DNA of 64,000 bases from Chimonanthus salicifolius (taxonomy: Eukaryota > Streptophyta > Magnoliopsida > Laurales > Calycanthaceae): assembly GCA_013350335.1 (NCBI GenBank), contig CM023538.1:55906769-55970768 (forward strand), written 5' to 3'. The translations under genes and the position numbers were made by a program. Under the pieces are notes generated by a model that was not told the DNA's origin, made no database searches, and worked only from the letters and a program-made list of their open reading frames with translations. Below, piece by piece: positions 22,861-34,500 of the stretch (its first letter is position 1; every line of letters starts with the position of its first letter).

Positions 22861-25800
22861 TTAATTTTGTTTAAAGTTAGTAATTTAACAAATTCTAATT
22901 TAGCCTTGTTAATAAATTTAAAATTTTATAACCTAGGGAGTTAAATTACTTTTAGATCAATTAAATTAATTATTCATCTTAATACTTTTATAGGTATAAT
23001 TTTTGAAATTTGTTTGAAATTAATAATTGATACTTATATTTTGATTATGTTAATGATTGTATAGAGACCATTATTCTCGATTAAAAATAATACTAACCCA
23101 TCTTTGTCCTATTATACTATATATAAATATAAATGTATTCACTTACAGGCCGATACTCTATATCTGTGGCTGACTCACCCGATAGCTAGTCACTACCTGA
23201 GCGATTAATTTTGCCGCTCAGTAGAAAAGATTGGATCGGGCACTGAGTGTACCTCTAGGCCTAACTCACTATATGAGTAATGGTTTGAACACCCTATATT
23301 TGTATCTATAGGCCTAACTCGCTATACGAGTAGTGACCTAAGCATTCTATTATATTGCTGATTATTATTATAATCTAAAATGAATAGTAACCCATTTAGA
23401 AGACTCATATCCATTACCCTTGAAGTTTTCCGGAAAAATAGATAAAAGAATTTATAACACTATGATTATGTATATTATGTTGATTAATGATTGTATAATT
23501 CGTTGTATTCTTTTTTTCCATGTTTTGACATATATCTCTCCACTTAGTTTAAGTTTAAAATAGAAAATAATTTATACAGTTTTTCTCAGTTTTTTTACAT
23601 TTTCTCTGTGGCTGGTGTTCACGAGTGTCCCTAAAAGAGCTGTCTTAATTTTTCAGATGATTTCTGTAAGTATTTATTTTGAGTTAATAATTTTAGTTTT
23701 TACACCTCATTAAGAGAAAACTATATATTCAATTTCATCAGAAAATGTCTTACGATTTCCTCTATAAAAATCGGAGAAGAAAATACAGAAAATTGGAAAA
23801 ACTTACCAATGAACAGTAACTTGCAATGTTCATGTTCCACCAATTGTCAGAATAGCATTTTCATAAATTTGGTGAACAGTACCGGTGAAATTTTCGTAAT
23901 TTTTTTATAAACAGAACCCGGTGGCATTTTCGTAATTTTTATGAATAGTACCTTAATGGCATTTTCGTGAACAGTACCCGATGACATTTTTATGAGCTCG
24001 TTTGCTTAGTGATCCAACCCGACGAAGTTCAGAGGGTATTTTTGACATTACTTAATATCTTTTGTTTTACATATAAAATCATGTGTAGTACTTTATAAAC
24101 CTCTTAAGTGTAAAAGATCATTGTTTTGATATATCAGACCTTGAAATTCACACACATATTAACCTTTTGAGTACGCTACTCAGTGGTATTTCTAGAATTT
24201 CACGAGTGTTAATCGAAACGTGTATTTTACGTATGCTTTTATCTAAAAGCCCCGATTTTCAAGATATCCCGTATTTCAAAAATTAGCAAACTCAGATCAT
24301 AGTCGATCTGTATTTCATCAAACTCTTTTACAATTTTAGAATGTCGAAATAGGTATTTTAAATACTTATTTCGAAGTGTCAAAATCACGATGAATATAAG
24401 CCGTTTATTTTATTAAAACATTAATTCTGTGAAAAACACCCTATTTACGGTGTTAAAACAAAAAAGTAAACGTTCCATGGTAGGTAAACCTCGTGTTCTT
24501 AACACAACTGCGGTATCGGATTTTCAATAGTTTGGTTCTAATATAGACGAATAGAAAAATGTTAAAAGTAACAGTGATTTTTACTGTTACAAAAGTTAAC
24601 TTTTTATCTTCTGCTGACAGTTCTAACTGGACGAAATTCTGCCGACATATCTGAAAGTCAGGATTGATCCTGCAAGTCTCAAATAGTATTTTTTAAACTC
24701 ATATAATACCTCAACTCAGTTTAAGTTTAAAATAAAAAAATTCACACAGTTTTTCTCAGTTTTTTACATTTTCTCTGCTGCTGGTGTGGTGTTACGAATG
24801 CCCTAAAACAGCTATCTTAATTTTCAGAGGATTTCTGTAGGTATTTGTTTTGAGTTAATATTTTTAGTTTATACACCTCATTAAGAGAAAGCTAGATATT
24901 CAATTTTATCAGAAAATGCCTTACGGTTTCCTCTATAAAAATTGGAGAAGAAAATACAGAAAATTGAAAAAAATTGCCAATGAAGAGTAACTTGCGGCGC
25001 ACTGTTTATGTTCCCCCAATTGTCAGAATGGCATTTTCGTAAATTTGGTGAACAGTACTGGTGCCATACGAAATTTTAATAAAAGAAACATAAAATTCAT
25101 CCGCACTATTCCCATTTCATTTGCTCGGTTACCACAATCCAACTCCAGACGATGCCAAATATAGGGTTTTACCATTGCCACCGTCTATAGCCTCCACCTT
25201 GTCTACTCTTCCGTCCGATCTGCTGGCCATCGCTTCTCCCTGTCTCGCTCCAAGCCCGAAGTTGTAGAACCGATCCCAGCCTCCACCACCGCACAGAATG
25301 GCCGACCTTATATCTGGGAGCCCTCTCTCCCATGATTCTCTCTCTACTCCCGATCTTAGCCGGCGCTGCTCTCCTTCATCTGCTCGCACTTCACCCAAAT
25401 CTATTAATCCCTTCTCAGATTTGAAGGATTTGATGCCGAGATCTGTCGTCGAGAACTGAGATCTGGGTTATATGCTCGCGCGATGATTGCCCTTATTCGT
25501 GCACCGATCTGCAACCGAGAGAGAGGGTAACAGACCTCTCGTCGCACTTACTCTGTTGTCAATTTGGGTTTCCGCTGGGACTTTGCGCACAGATATGCGT
25601 TCCCCTTGTACCCTATCCAACGATGGCCTTCTCCGCTCTCAAATCTGCAGAGATTCCTCTACTTCTTCTTAGATCTTTTCTTTTTTTATCCGCTTTTAAC
25701 TTCTCTCTCACCCTCAACTATAGTCTCCACCTTTCCATTCTCCCTTAGTTCCATTTTTTTTTTTTGGTCACCATCAAAGCAATGGTTCTGCCCATGTTTT

Positions 25801-26035
25801 CCCAGTAAGGTATACTTTCCTTTTATGTGTTTTCTAGCTTTACAATTAATTAGCATCTATATAGAGTATTTTAGAAGAATAAAATAAAATGTCATTTTAA
25901 TTATTTTGAAATTATTTGTTTTAAACTTAAAATGAGTTTTCTTATTGAATTAATTGTGAATTATTATTATAAATTGATTTATTTTAATTTATTTATTTAA
26001 CTTGAAATAAATTTATAATTGTTTAAAAATACAGT

Positions 26036-27020
26036 TAAAATGAATTTTATGTTATTTTAGCTTAAAAATATGTATGTTAGACCACTTGTTGGTTTATTTT
26101 TAGTCCGTATTAAGCTCAGAGGCAAAATCATAATTTTTAAAAAATTGTAAAAAAACTTTATAAATGTATTGTCATGATATTTTAAACATTTAGGATTTAT
26201 ATTATTGCTATATAGTGTTATTCTACATTATATTTACACTGTTTTACTTTTTAAACAGATTATTAAAAAACAACCGTCAACCGAAGGTGAGGAGATTTAA
26301 ACACAATATGTGTTTACTATAATGCATCTCATTGTGCATTCAATACAATATTTCTTTCATCATTAACCATACGGCAATAAGTGGATATCCGTGGTCATTT
26401 TTATTGACAGAAATGATGTGATGGGATTAGAATGTGATACCGATACTGTTCACACATAAGGAGGTGATTATGAGTTTCTACATATGAAACGTGAACATGA
26501 GAGTGGTTTGGGATGTCGAAATCTAGCCATCCTAAAAACTGAGTACGAAACTCACTTATTCTTAAAGACTACTTGGTATTGTGATGTTGGTGATCTGATG
26601 ATAAATTAGGTATCCAACATTGATTCCGATAGGAATATACATTTTGTGTATAACTGTGTGTATTGCAGGATAATTAATTTATGTAATAAATGATGAGTAT
26701 AGAGTAGACGTACCTGATTGGAAAGAACGGTAACACTTATTTGTATTATAATATAACTCGTTGGTCGGTTTTTAATCTGTGTTTAGTTTTTCCAGTATAT
26801 AAACATGTAATGTAATAAACCCTTTATGGTGTTCGTTTGAAACACTGTAGGATGTAATAAAGTCTACTTCGTTTCTGATGTGCAATTTTGATGTTGATGA
26901 GATTGATTGATGATAAATGTTAGATAGATCATGTGTGACATTTTTTATTTAGACTTTCTTAAAAGGTTAGGTTATAGATTACATGTTGGTTAGTAGTGTA
27001 TCCACATTTTATGCGTCGAG
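26036..27020. other. Intergenic, nothing recognised
   Basis: A/T-rich sequence following the repeat block. No gene or terminus is visible. Confidence 0.4.
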
Positions 27021-27320
27021 ATGGAATCTGTTGAGGTTTTGGGTCTTGAGCGGGCCCATGGTGGCCCCTTCATCTGCCTAGGATTTTTTCTGGCTAAGTA
27101 TGGTTGGAAGCTCCAACGGGAACAAATGCTGGGTGCGTTCTGGGAACATATGCATGCTATCGATCCAATTTTCATACGAGATCGTATGCTTTTTCTCCAG
27201 AACGAAATACGCTCTCTCGAAAACAGGAAGAGGGCGCTGCTCGAAGAACAACAAGAGCTCATTGTGCGGGCTTCGAGGCTGCCAAATGTTAGATTCAAAT
27301 TTGGTCATAAGAGATGTTAA
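27021..27320 (+). CDS. Hypothetical 99-residue protein with a helical, charged C-terminal half
   Basis: An ATG-started frame with a composition more protein-like than its flanks. Residues around 47-85 (FIRDRMLFLQNEIRSLENRK then ALLEEQQELI) have hydrophobic residues at heptad-like spacing and many charges, suggesting a short coiled coil. I do not recognise the family. All other frames here are also partly open, so open length alone is weak evidence. It may be a fragment of a retroelement protein or of a larger gene, since no partner exons or promoter were seen. Confidence 0.3.
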   Translation: MESVEVLGLERAHGGPFICLGFFLAKYGWKLQREQMLGAFWEHMHAIDPIFIRDRMLFLQNEIRSLENRKRALLEEQQELIVRASRLPNVRFKFGHKRC

Positions 27321-28789
27321 GTCCATAAGATGATTTCTGCAAAGACTCAGTATTGTGTTAGGAAAAAAAAAAAAAATCTCATGTCAGTGGGCTCAGAGGG
27401 TCGGGGCATGACAGTGCCAGTCGACGGAAGTAGGTTGTTTTCAAGCGTTCAACTCGAATTCTCAATTGGGTCATCTGGGTTGAGATTGGACAAGTCTGCA
27501 CCCTGTACAATTTGGCCATACGTTGAGCTCCCAGAATCGACCCGGCCAATCAACACGCATTTAGATTTCACCCTTCGATTCTTTCTCCACCCGCTGTCGA
27601 CGAGCATATTGCGAAGATGATGTAGGGAGCTTCCTTCCTAAATTTCCTCTGATCTAACATGCGTTCAAAAATCAAATATTTGAAATCAAATAACATGATA
27701 AGATGTGTTTGAACCTGTTTGAAATTAGAATTAGGATATAGTCTTGAAATCAAACTTGATTTCAAATTTGAAATGAGATAGTATTTTTATTTATTTATTT
27801 TATCTTCTCTCTTCTATAAATACCCTTCTCAGGCATCCAATTGAAGAACAATTTATCAATGGAATTATGAATTGATTTTGGGTATTACTCCCAATTATCT
27901 TCTTCTATCTTTCTCGTGGATTCGAAAAACCTTTCTCGTCCGACGGCGATCGAATGGAGTTATCTTCTTCTTCTAAAGTTCTTGCTTCCAACGTTGATTG
28001 GCAGCACCTTTGGAGCCCCACCATCTTTCTCCATTGTTGGAAGAAAGCTGGAACTCGCCAGACTCAGCCGGCGTTGCTGTTTGGAGATTTACTACAGCTC
28101 AACTGATCCAGCCAATTTGGGTTTTCCCCAAGTCCTGTTGAGTCTACTGCTTTCCACACTTGATCAACCAGTAATCTCTTGCTGCTCAGCCGACCCAACT
28201 AAGCTTGGGTTATCCCCAACCCTTGCATTTGGTGCTTCTACTACTTACCCTTCTCTCTCTCCACTCTTTCTTCCATTTTCAGCCTTCTTCTTTTCTCCTT
28301 TCTCTTCAACCAACTCCTCACGCCACAGCCTTCTTTCTACCCACCTTACAGCCGCCACTTCAAACCACCTGCTAGTCTCCCATCTGTAACCCAAACAGCC
28401 CACTTCGCCTTCATCCATCGCTGCCCACTCCATCCAGATTCATCCACAACACACCCATCGTCCCCATCACCAGTCCATATAGACACCCATTCACATCCAG
28501 ATACCCCTACATCCTTTCAATCTCCATTAAACTCCACCTAGTCCCATTATTTTCCAGTTATCTGCATTTCACCCATTTCATTTACCCCAACTAACCCATT
28601 TAATCCATTAGATCCATTTACCCTTTACCACCCAAACACCTTTGACCGTCCCTTTTCTTTCCACCTTCTTTATTTTATTTTAAATTTAGAATTAACTCAT
28701 TTAATTCATTTAATTCCATTATTCTCATTCGATCCATTCGTTAATCTCATTAAACCCATTAACCCTTTTAGTCCGATACTATCTGCTGC
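27321..28789. other. C/T-rich intergenic stretch
   Basis: Segment 27960-28780 is rich in CCATTTA, CCATC and CTTCT words and looks like old LTR-type sequence. The 157-codon frame at 27916-28389 follows this base bias, has no domain and is rejected. Confidence 0.4.
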
Positions 28790-29181
28790 GTCAGAACAGA
28801 GCCTCCTTTGGTCCCGTACCTTCTACATGCCCTTGCAGAAGTAGCGAGGCTGAGAGAGGCTGTAGTTGTTGTTGTAGTAGCAGAATTTGGTGTTGGAGGT
28901 GGCGCAACGAGGGCAATTTGGTGCCACCTCCACATTAGGCTTCATTTTCCGTCCATGATCGGAGGCCTTGAAAGGGGGCTTGGCAACAAATTCTCACCAG
29001 AATTGAACATCCCAGATGCATTGAAAGAAGACCAATCTATCAAATTTGTACTGAAACCAGGCCTTGATGAGAGGAAATGGTGTGGAGAAGAGAAGAGAAG
29101 AGGTTTTGATATGAAAATAGTAAAGGGCGGTGTTGGTGGCGGCGGCCGGTGGGAAGTGGTTGGGCCATCTTGAAAATTCAT
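28790..29181 (-). pseudogene. Dof zinc-finger transcription factor, broken 5' fragment
   Basis: On the minus strand 28832-28917 reads NCPRC, then NTKFCYY and SQPRYFCK, the signature of the plant Dof single zinc finger (CxxC-x21-CxxC). [11 protein letters not shown] follows in another frame. Lesions: one base missing at about 28942-28945 (giving TGA where the family has Trp-Lys), one extra AAC codon after CYYNN, one extra G at about 28830 shifting the frame inside the finger, and the domain Trp changed to Gly. The copy stops after GGS; the NVPVGGG end and the rest of the protein are missing. The preceding Ser/Pro-rich frame with a possible ATG at 29181 probably represents the original N-terminus. 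Intact Dof proteins bind AAAG sites; this copy cannot make a complete finger. Confidence 0.8.
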
Positions 29182-29220
29182 ATGGGTTGTCTCTTTATTA
29201 GGGTTAACAATAAATTCCAC

Positions 29221-29932
29221 GGATTAATAATTGCTATAAAAATATAGTAATTATTATTTATAAGTTTCTAATTTCGAATGGGTGTTGAAATATTTTAATG
29301 TTCTAATGTTACAAGTCAAATAGTGTCTTATAAATGAATAAATAATTGTTAAAAACAAGATTAATGAAAATAGAAGAAACCATCCATGTTCACCATTTTC
29401 CTATCAATCCTTAGTATACTGGCAACTGAATTGAAAGGATTGTCAAGCAATGTTTTTGGAGGTGGAATAAAAAATTTGAGTGGTATAAATTATGTAGTGG
29501 TACAAAAATTTTGAAATAAATTTATTAAATAAATGATTTTATCTAAGAACATTTTTACAAAAATACTTCAAATATTGTGATTTTGCATTAGTACGCCTTC
29601 ACAAAGTTTATTGGATAAGAGGTCTCGCTACACATTTTCTTTTTTCAAATGGCTCGCATGGTAAACAACAACGTGAGTTATTTTTTTTTTTACTTTTATC
29701 TATATTGTTTTATAGTCTAAAGAAGATATGGAAATTATTATAGTATAGTATTAAAGATACTTATTTCTCGTTTGAATGATTGGAGTTTGAATTTTATTTT
29801 ATTTAAAAACAAAAAAATAGAGAGATGAAAGAATAAAAAAATAATAATTATCTTAATAATAGAACATGAAGTAAGATGGGGAGGAAAAAATTATTTACTT
29901 TAAATTTATTTCTTTTCTTGATATTGTTTTAA
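29221..29932. other. A/T-rich spacer
   Basis: No gene or repeat terminus is recognised. It ends in the AATAATAATAA run that provides the target site of the next element. Confidence 0.5.
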
Positions 29933-29941
29933 TAATAATAA

Positions 29942-31245
29942 GGGAGCACTTACACACATCCCGGAAATCCTGCCTCTACACATCCGTTTTTGAAATTTCG
30001 TGGCAAATTACCATTTTACCCCTGTATTTCCAATCATTCGAATGAATGCTCAGATCATTTTGGCATCGAATGAATGGGCTGAACAGTAATACGGAATACT
30101 GTTCAACCCCATTCATTCGAATGAATGGACTTCATTCATTCGAATGAATAGTGTTCATCAATAAAGGTATGTTCATTCATTTGAATGAATGAAGCCCATT
30201 CATTCAGATGATTCCTACGGCAGGAAGCATTTGAATGAAGCAGTAACAGTATTTAAATAGTAAAATTTATTTTTAAAACTTTAAACTTATTTTTTGAGCA
30301 GTGTGTATTTTCAAAATTTCTGAAATTAAATATCCGGACTAATAACAATAATCTGATAAAAATACTTTAAAACTTCAAGGCCTTTTGACACTCCTAAATG
30401 TGTTTTCGACAGAACCTAGTGATACCCTTATTTGTAAAATAATGTGTTTTAAATATTTAGGAGTGTCAAAAGACATTAAAGTCTTAAAGTATTTTTATCA
30501 GATTATCGTAATTAGTCTGGATATTTAATCTCAGAAATTTTAAAAATACACAGTGCTTAAAAATAACTGTCTATATTTTAAAACATAAACCGTTATTTTT
30601 TAAGCACTGTGTATTTTCAAAATTTCTCAAATTGAATATTTAGATCAATTAAAATAACCTGATAAAAATAACTTAAGACTTCAAGCTCTTTTGACACCTC
30701 TAAATGTGTTTTCGACATAGCCTAGGGATACCCTTATTTATAAAATACTGTGTTTTAAATATTTAGGAGTGTCAAAAGACCTTGAAGTCTTAAGGTATTT
30801 TTATCAGGTTATTGTAATTAGTGTAGATATTTAATTTGAGAAATTTTAGAAATATACAATACTTAAAAAATAAGTTTAAAATTTTAAAAATAAATATTTA
30901 AATAAACTTGAAGAAATCCAAATGAATGAAACGCTTAATGGAATCATTCGAATATGATACATCTTCGAATGATTTCATTCATTCGGATGATACATTCATT
31001 CGGATGAATGAATCCCATTCATTCGGATGAATGAACATACCTTCATTGATAAATACTATTCATTTGAATGAATGGGGCTGAACAGTATTCCGTATTACTG
31101 TTTAGCCCATTCATTCGAATGAATGTTAAAATGAACTGGGCATTCATTCGATGATTGGAAATATAGGGGTAAAATGGTAATTTACCATGAAATTTCAAAA
31201 ATAGGTTTGTAGAAGCAGGATTTTCGGGTGTCTGCAAGTGCTCTC
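29942..31245. mobile_element. 1.3-kb Mutator-like foldback element with nested palindromes
   Basis: The ends GGGAGCACTT and (reverse complement) GAGAGCACTT begin inverted arms of about 300 bp. They are flanked by a 9-bp repeat TAATAATAA at 29933-29941 and 31246-31254, the length typical of Mutator-like elements; the site is low-complexity, so the TSD is less decisive. The inner arms contain many copies of ATTCATTCGAATGAAT. Between the arms lie two consecutive palindromes of about 270 bp (30290-30565 and 30590-30875), each with GAGTGTCAAAAG and its complement around a short centre. It is non-coding. It ends about 320 bp upstream of the glucosidase ATG region. Confidence 0.8.
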
Positions 31246-31254
31246 TAATAATAA

Positions 31255-31566
31255 AACAAGGAGAATAAAAGAAATGAAAAGTTAGTCAAAGAAAAGAAAA
31301 AAGTATGAGATAATTTGATAAAATAAAAGAATAAAATAAAGAGGTTTTTATTAAAAAAGAAAAGAGAAAGGAAATGAGGTGATTTATTAATGAGCATTGA
31401 AGTCGTAGGGAGAGTGAGAAGAGGGAGGGAAGATTAGATTAAAAAAAATAAAGAAGTAAAAAAGAGAGAATTCACTGCCACCATCCCCAAATCTGCAGAG
31501 AATTCACCAAAGGAAGGTGGAAAACGCGAGTGATCGATCAAAGTTGCTAGGAGAAGGTAGAACCCT
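31255..31566 (+). promoter_or_regulatory. Probable promoter and 5' UTR of the glucosidase II gene
   Basis: About 310 bases between the foldback element and the first ATG of the glucosidase gene. A purine-rich run (GAAAAGAGAAAG, GAGGGAGGGAAG) is visible. No unambiguous TATA box was found. The gene's proximal promoter must lie here unless it uses the transposon. Confidence 0.4.
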
Positions 31567-34500
31567 ATGGCTCTCGCATCTAAGATCCGATCGAGGTTCT
31601 CTCGCTCTTCCCTCTCCTCTTCCTTTTTCTACTCTTCCATTTCTCCTTAGTCTCCTCATGGAAGAGAGACGAATTCCGAAACTGTAACCAGACCCCCTTC
31701 TGCAAAAGAGCCCGATCACGAAAGCTCAATTCATGCACTCTTACTGTTACTGATGTGGCCCTGGAAGACGGAAACCTCATAGCCAAACTGCTCCCCAAAA
31801 CTCCAAAACAGGAAACCGAAAAGCCCCAATCCACAGAAGAAGAAGAAGAAAAAGAAGAAGAACCGATCAAACCCCTTATCCTCAAGCTTTCCGTCTATCA
31901 AAATGGGATTCTTCGACTCAAGATCGATGAAGACCCGTCCCTTGATCCTCCCAAGAAACGATTTGAGGTCCCTGATGTGATTCTCCCTGAATTCGAAGAC
32001 CGCAAACTCTGGCTCCAGAGGGTTTCAACCGAGGAGATTGATGGACCATCCTCAGTCCTCTATCTTGATGACAAACACGAGGCTGTGCTCCAGCATGACC
32101 CGTTTGAGGTGTATGTGCGAAGAAAAGGTGGTCACGGGCGTGTGATTTCTGTTAATTCAAATGGGTTGTTTGATTTTGAACAGTTGAGGAAGAAGAAAGA
32201 GGGGGAGGATTGGGAGGAGAGGTTCCGAAGCAATACAGATTCACGATCCTATGGTCCCCAGTCGATTAGTTTTGATGTGTCTTTCCATGGAGCAGAAATT
32301 GTTTATGGGATCCCGGAACATGCCTCTACAAGCCTTACGTTGAAGCCAACAAAGGGCCCGGGCGTGGAGGAATCCGAGCCCTACCGTCTTTTTAACCTTG
32401 ATGTATTTGAATATATACACGATTCACCATTTGGGATTTATGGCTCAATCCCTTTCATGTTATCCCATGGAAGTACCCATGGAACTTCTGGGTTTTTCTG
32501 GCTCAATGCTGCAGAGATGCAGATTGATGTGTTGGGTGACGGATGGAATGCAAATTCTGGGATTGTGGATGCATCTACTAAGGGTCGGATTGATACGCTT
32601 TGGATGAGCGAGGCTGGTATTGTTGATACCTTCTTCTTTATGGGTCCAAGCCCAAAGGATGTTGTCCATCAATACACAAGCATTACTGGCACCCCAGCAA
32701 TGCCTCAACTATTTGCAACTGCCTATCATCAATGCCGGTGGAATTATCGGGATGAAGAGGACGTTGAAAATGTTGATGCCAAGTTTGATGAGCATGACAT
32801 CCCATATGATGTGCTCTGGCTTGACATTGAACATACAGATGGGAAGAAGTACTTCACTTGGGATAGAGTGTCATTCCCTCATCCAGAGGACATGCAGAAC
32901 AAGTTGGCTGCCAAGGGTCGGCACATGGTCACTATTGTTGATCCTCACATTAAGCGGGATGAATCATTTCATATCCACAAGGAAGCCACTGAAAAAGGAT
33001 ATTATGTGAAGGATGCGTCTGGTAGGGATTTTGATGGCTGGTGTTGGCCTGGTTCCTCGTCATATCCGGATATGTTGAATCCGGAGATCCGGTCCTGGTG
33101 GGCAGATAAGTTCTCTTATCAGAATTATGTTGGATCGACTCCCTCATTGTACATTTGGAATGACATGAATGAGCCTTCTGTCTTCAATGGCCCTGAGGTA
33201 AATCTTTGTTGGATGTTTCATGAAAACCATCAGGCTGTAGTGGTGCTGTTACATATTTTGATAGAACTGATTCATCACTAAAAAGATTACAAATGTGTTG
33301 AGGACAAGCATCCGAGATGAATGCTTTACACATGACACTGCACTTAGTTGCATCAAATGGATTTGTTACATACAATGGGCTTAGTTCATTGAAAACTTTT
33401 TGCCCAGAAATCCGATACTTTATCACTGTCCTTTTGGTATACGTGGAAGAAACATCCAACATTTCATATGACATCTCTAATTTCCCTGGAGTCGATGTCA
33501 ACTTCCAAGGCCAGTCATTTCTTTCCTTCTACCATTTCAAAGCATTTGATAATCCCCTTCCATGATAAATTTCCTTGGAAATGCCCCTTAAAAAATACAT
33601 TCAGATACAATTATAATACAAGTATTAAACAGATAATTGCTAACTATTGGAGGGTGGGGAACTTGATGCATTCTAGAAATTTGATTCAAATTGTTATACT
33701 TAATGGTATGCTGGGTGTTTTAGATCTAGATAACACTTTAGACATGCAATATTAGTCTTCAATATTTTAATTTTCTTTCAAACTGTTATTCTTAATGGTT
33801 TGTTGGGTCTTTTAGATCTAGTTATAGTCTAAAATATTTTATTTTTCTTTCTGAACAGATATTTTATTTAGTGGAGAATGGTCAAAAATTTCAAATAATT
33901 ATTCCTTAGATATATCTTTGCATTTAAGCTCTCTGATTCATATTTGCTCAGCAAAATGCCAAATACCAGTGATGCCTTCTCTTATTTCCTTTCCACAAAA
34001 GGGAACTATGATGCCTATTGCAGGTTTTGCAACCAAGACTACAAAAAAAAAAGGTGAAGATCATGATTTCTCAGGTATGCTCTTACCTATAAACAATTCA
34101 GTGGTCTACACATGCCTAATCTGCGTACAGCTTGGTGGGAATTTATTGGCCTCTTGTAGTCCTATCACTCGGAGGAATGAGTATATAAATTACCTTTGTA
34201 AAGGTTATGGAGTAAATATGAAGATTACCAACTGACAACACTATAAGAGAAAATGAGGAAATCCTGTCTGTGGTGGCACTGTTTGAAGAGTTGCAGTCAT
34301 GTATTCAAGGTATGAGGAGAAAAGGGGAGGCTATAGGATGTTGAGTAAGGCAGTTATTAATGCAATATCAGGCTGTGTCTATTGTGAAGTGATGGGATAT
34401 GACTGTAAATAACGATGATTGAAGTAGAACTCACAATATGGGATCCAAATAAACGGGATTAGGCTTAATATATAATGATGATGATGATGAACTTAACATC

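Larger units (their letters stand above)
19566..26035. repeat. Block of LTR-like tandem repeats (1.1-1.2 kb units)
   Basis: A unit beginning near GCTCGTTTGCTTAGTGATCCA recurs at about 19566, 20760 and 23994, and a partial unit lies at about 23510-23990. Each unit has TATAAATAC-type promoter words and a perfect hairpin (GTAACAGT, spacer, ACTGTTAC). Units 2 and 4 are each followed by the same C/T-rich leader (21840-22800 and 25070-26035), so a roughly 3.24-kb composite is duplicated. The TATA box and downstream leader resemble LTR plus untranslated leader of a Ty3-type element, but no pol domain is present and no primer site was identified. The LTR identity is therefore an inference. Confidence 0.6.

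Noticed and set aside
27916..28389. 157-codon plus-strand frame
   Set aside because: Composition follows the C/T bias, no domain is visible, and it lies in repeat-like sequence.
28808..29173. 121-codon plus-strand frame with Val and Gly runs
   Set aside because: It is the antisense of the Dof pseudogene, whose zinc-finger residues are clear on the minus strand.
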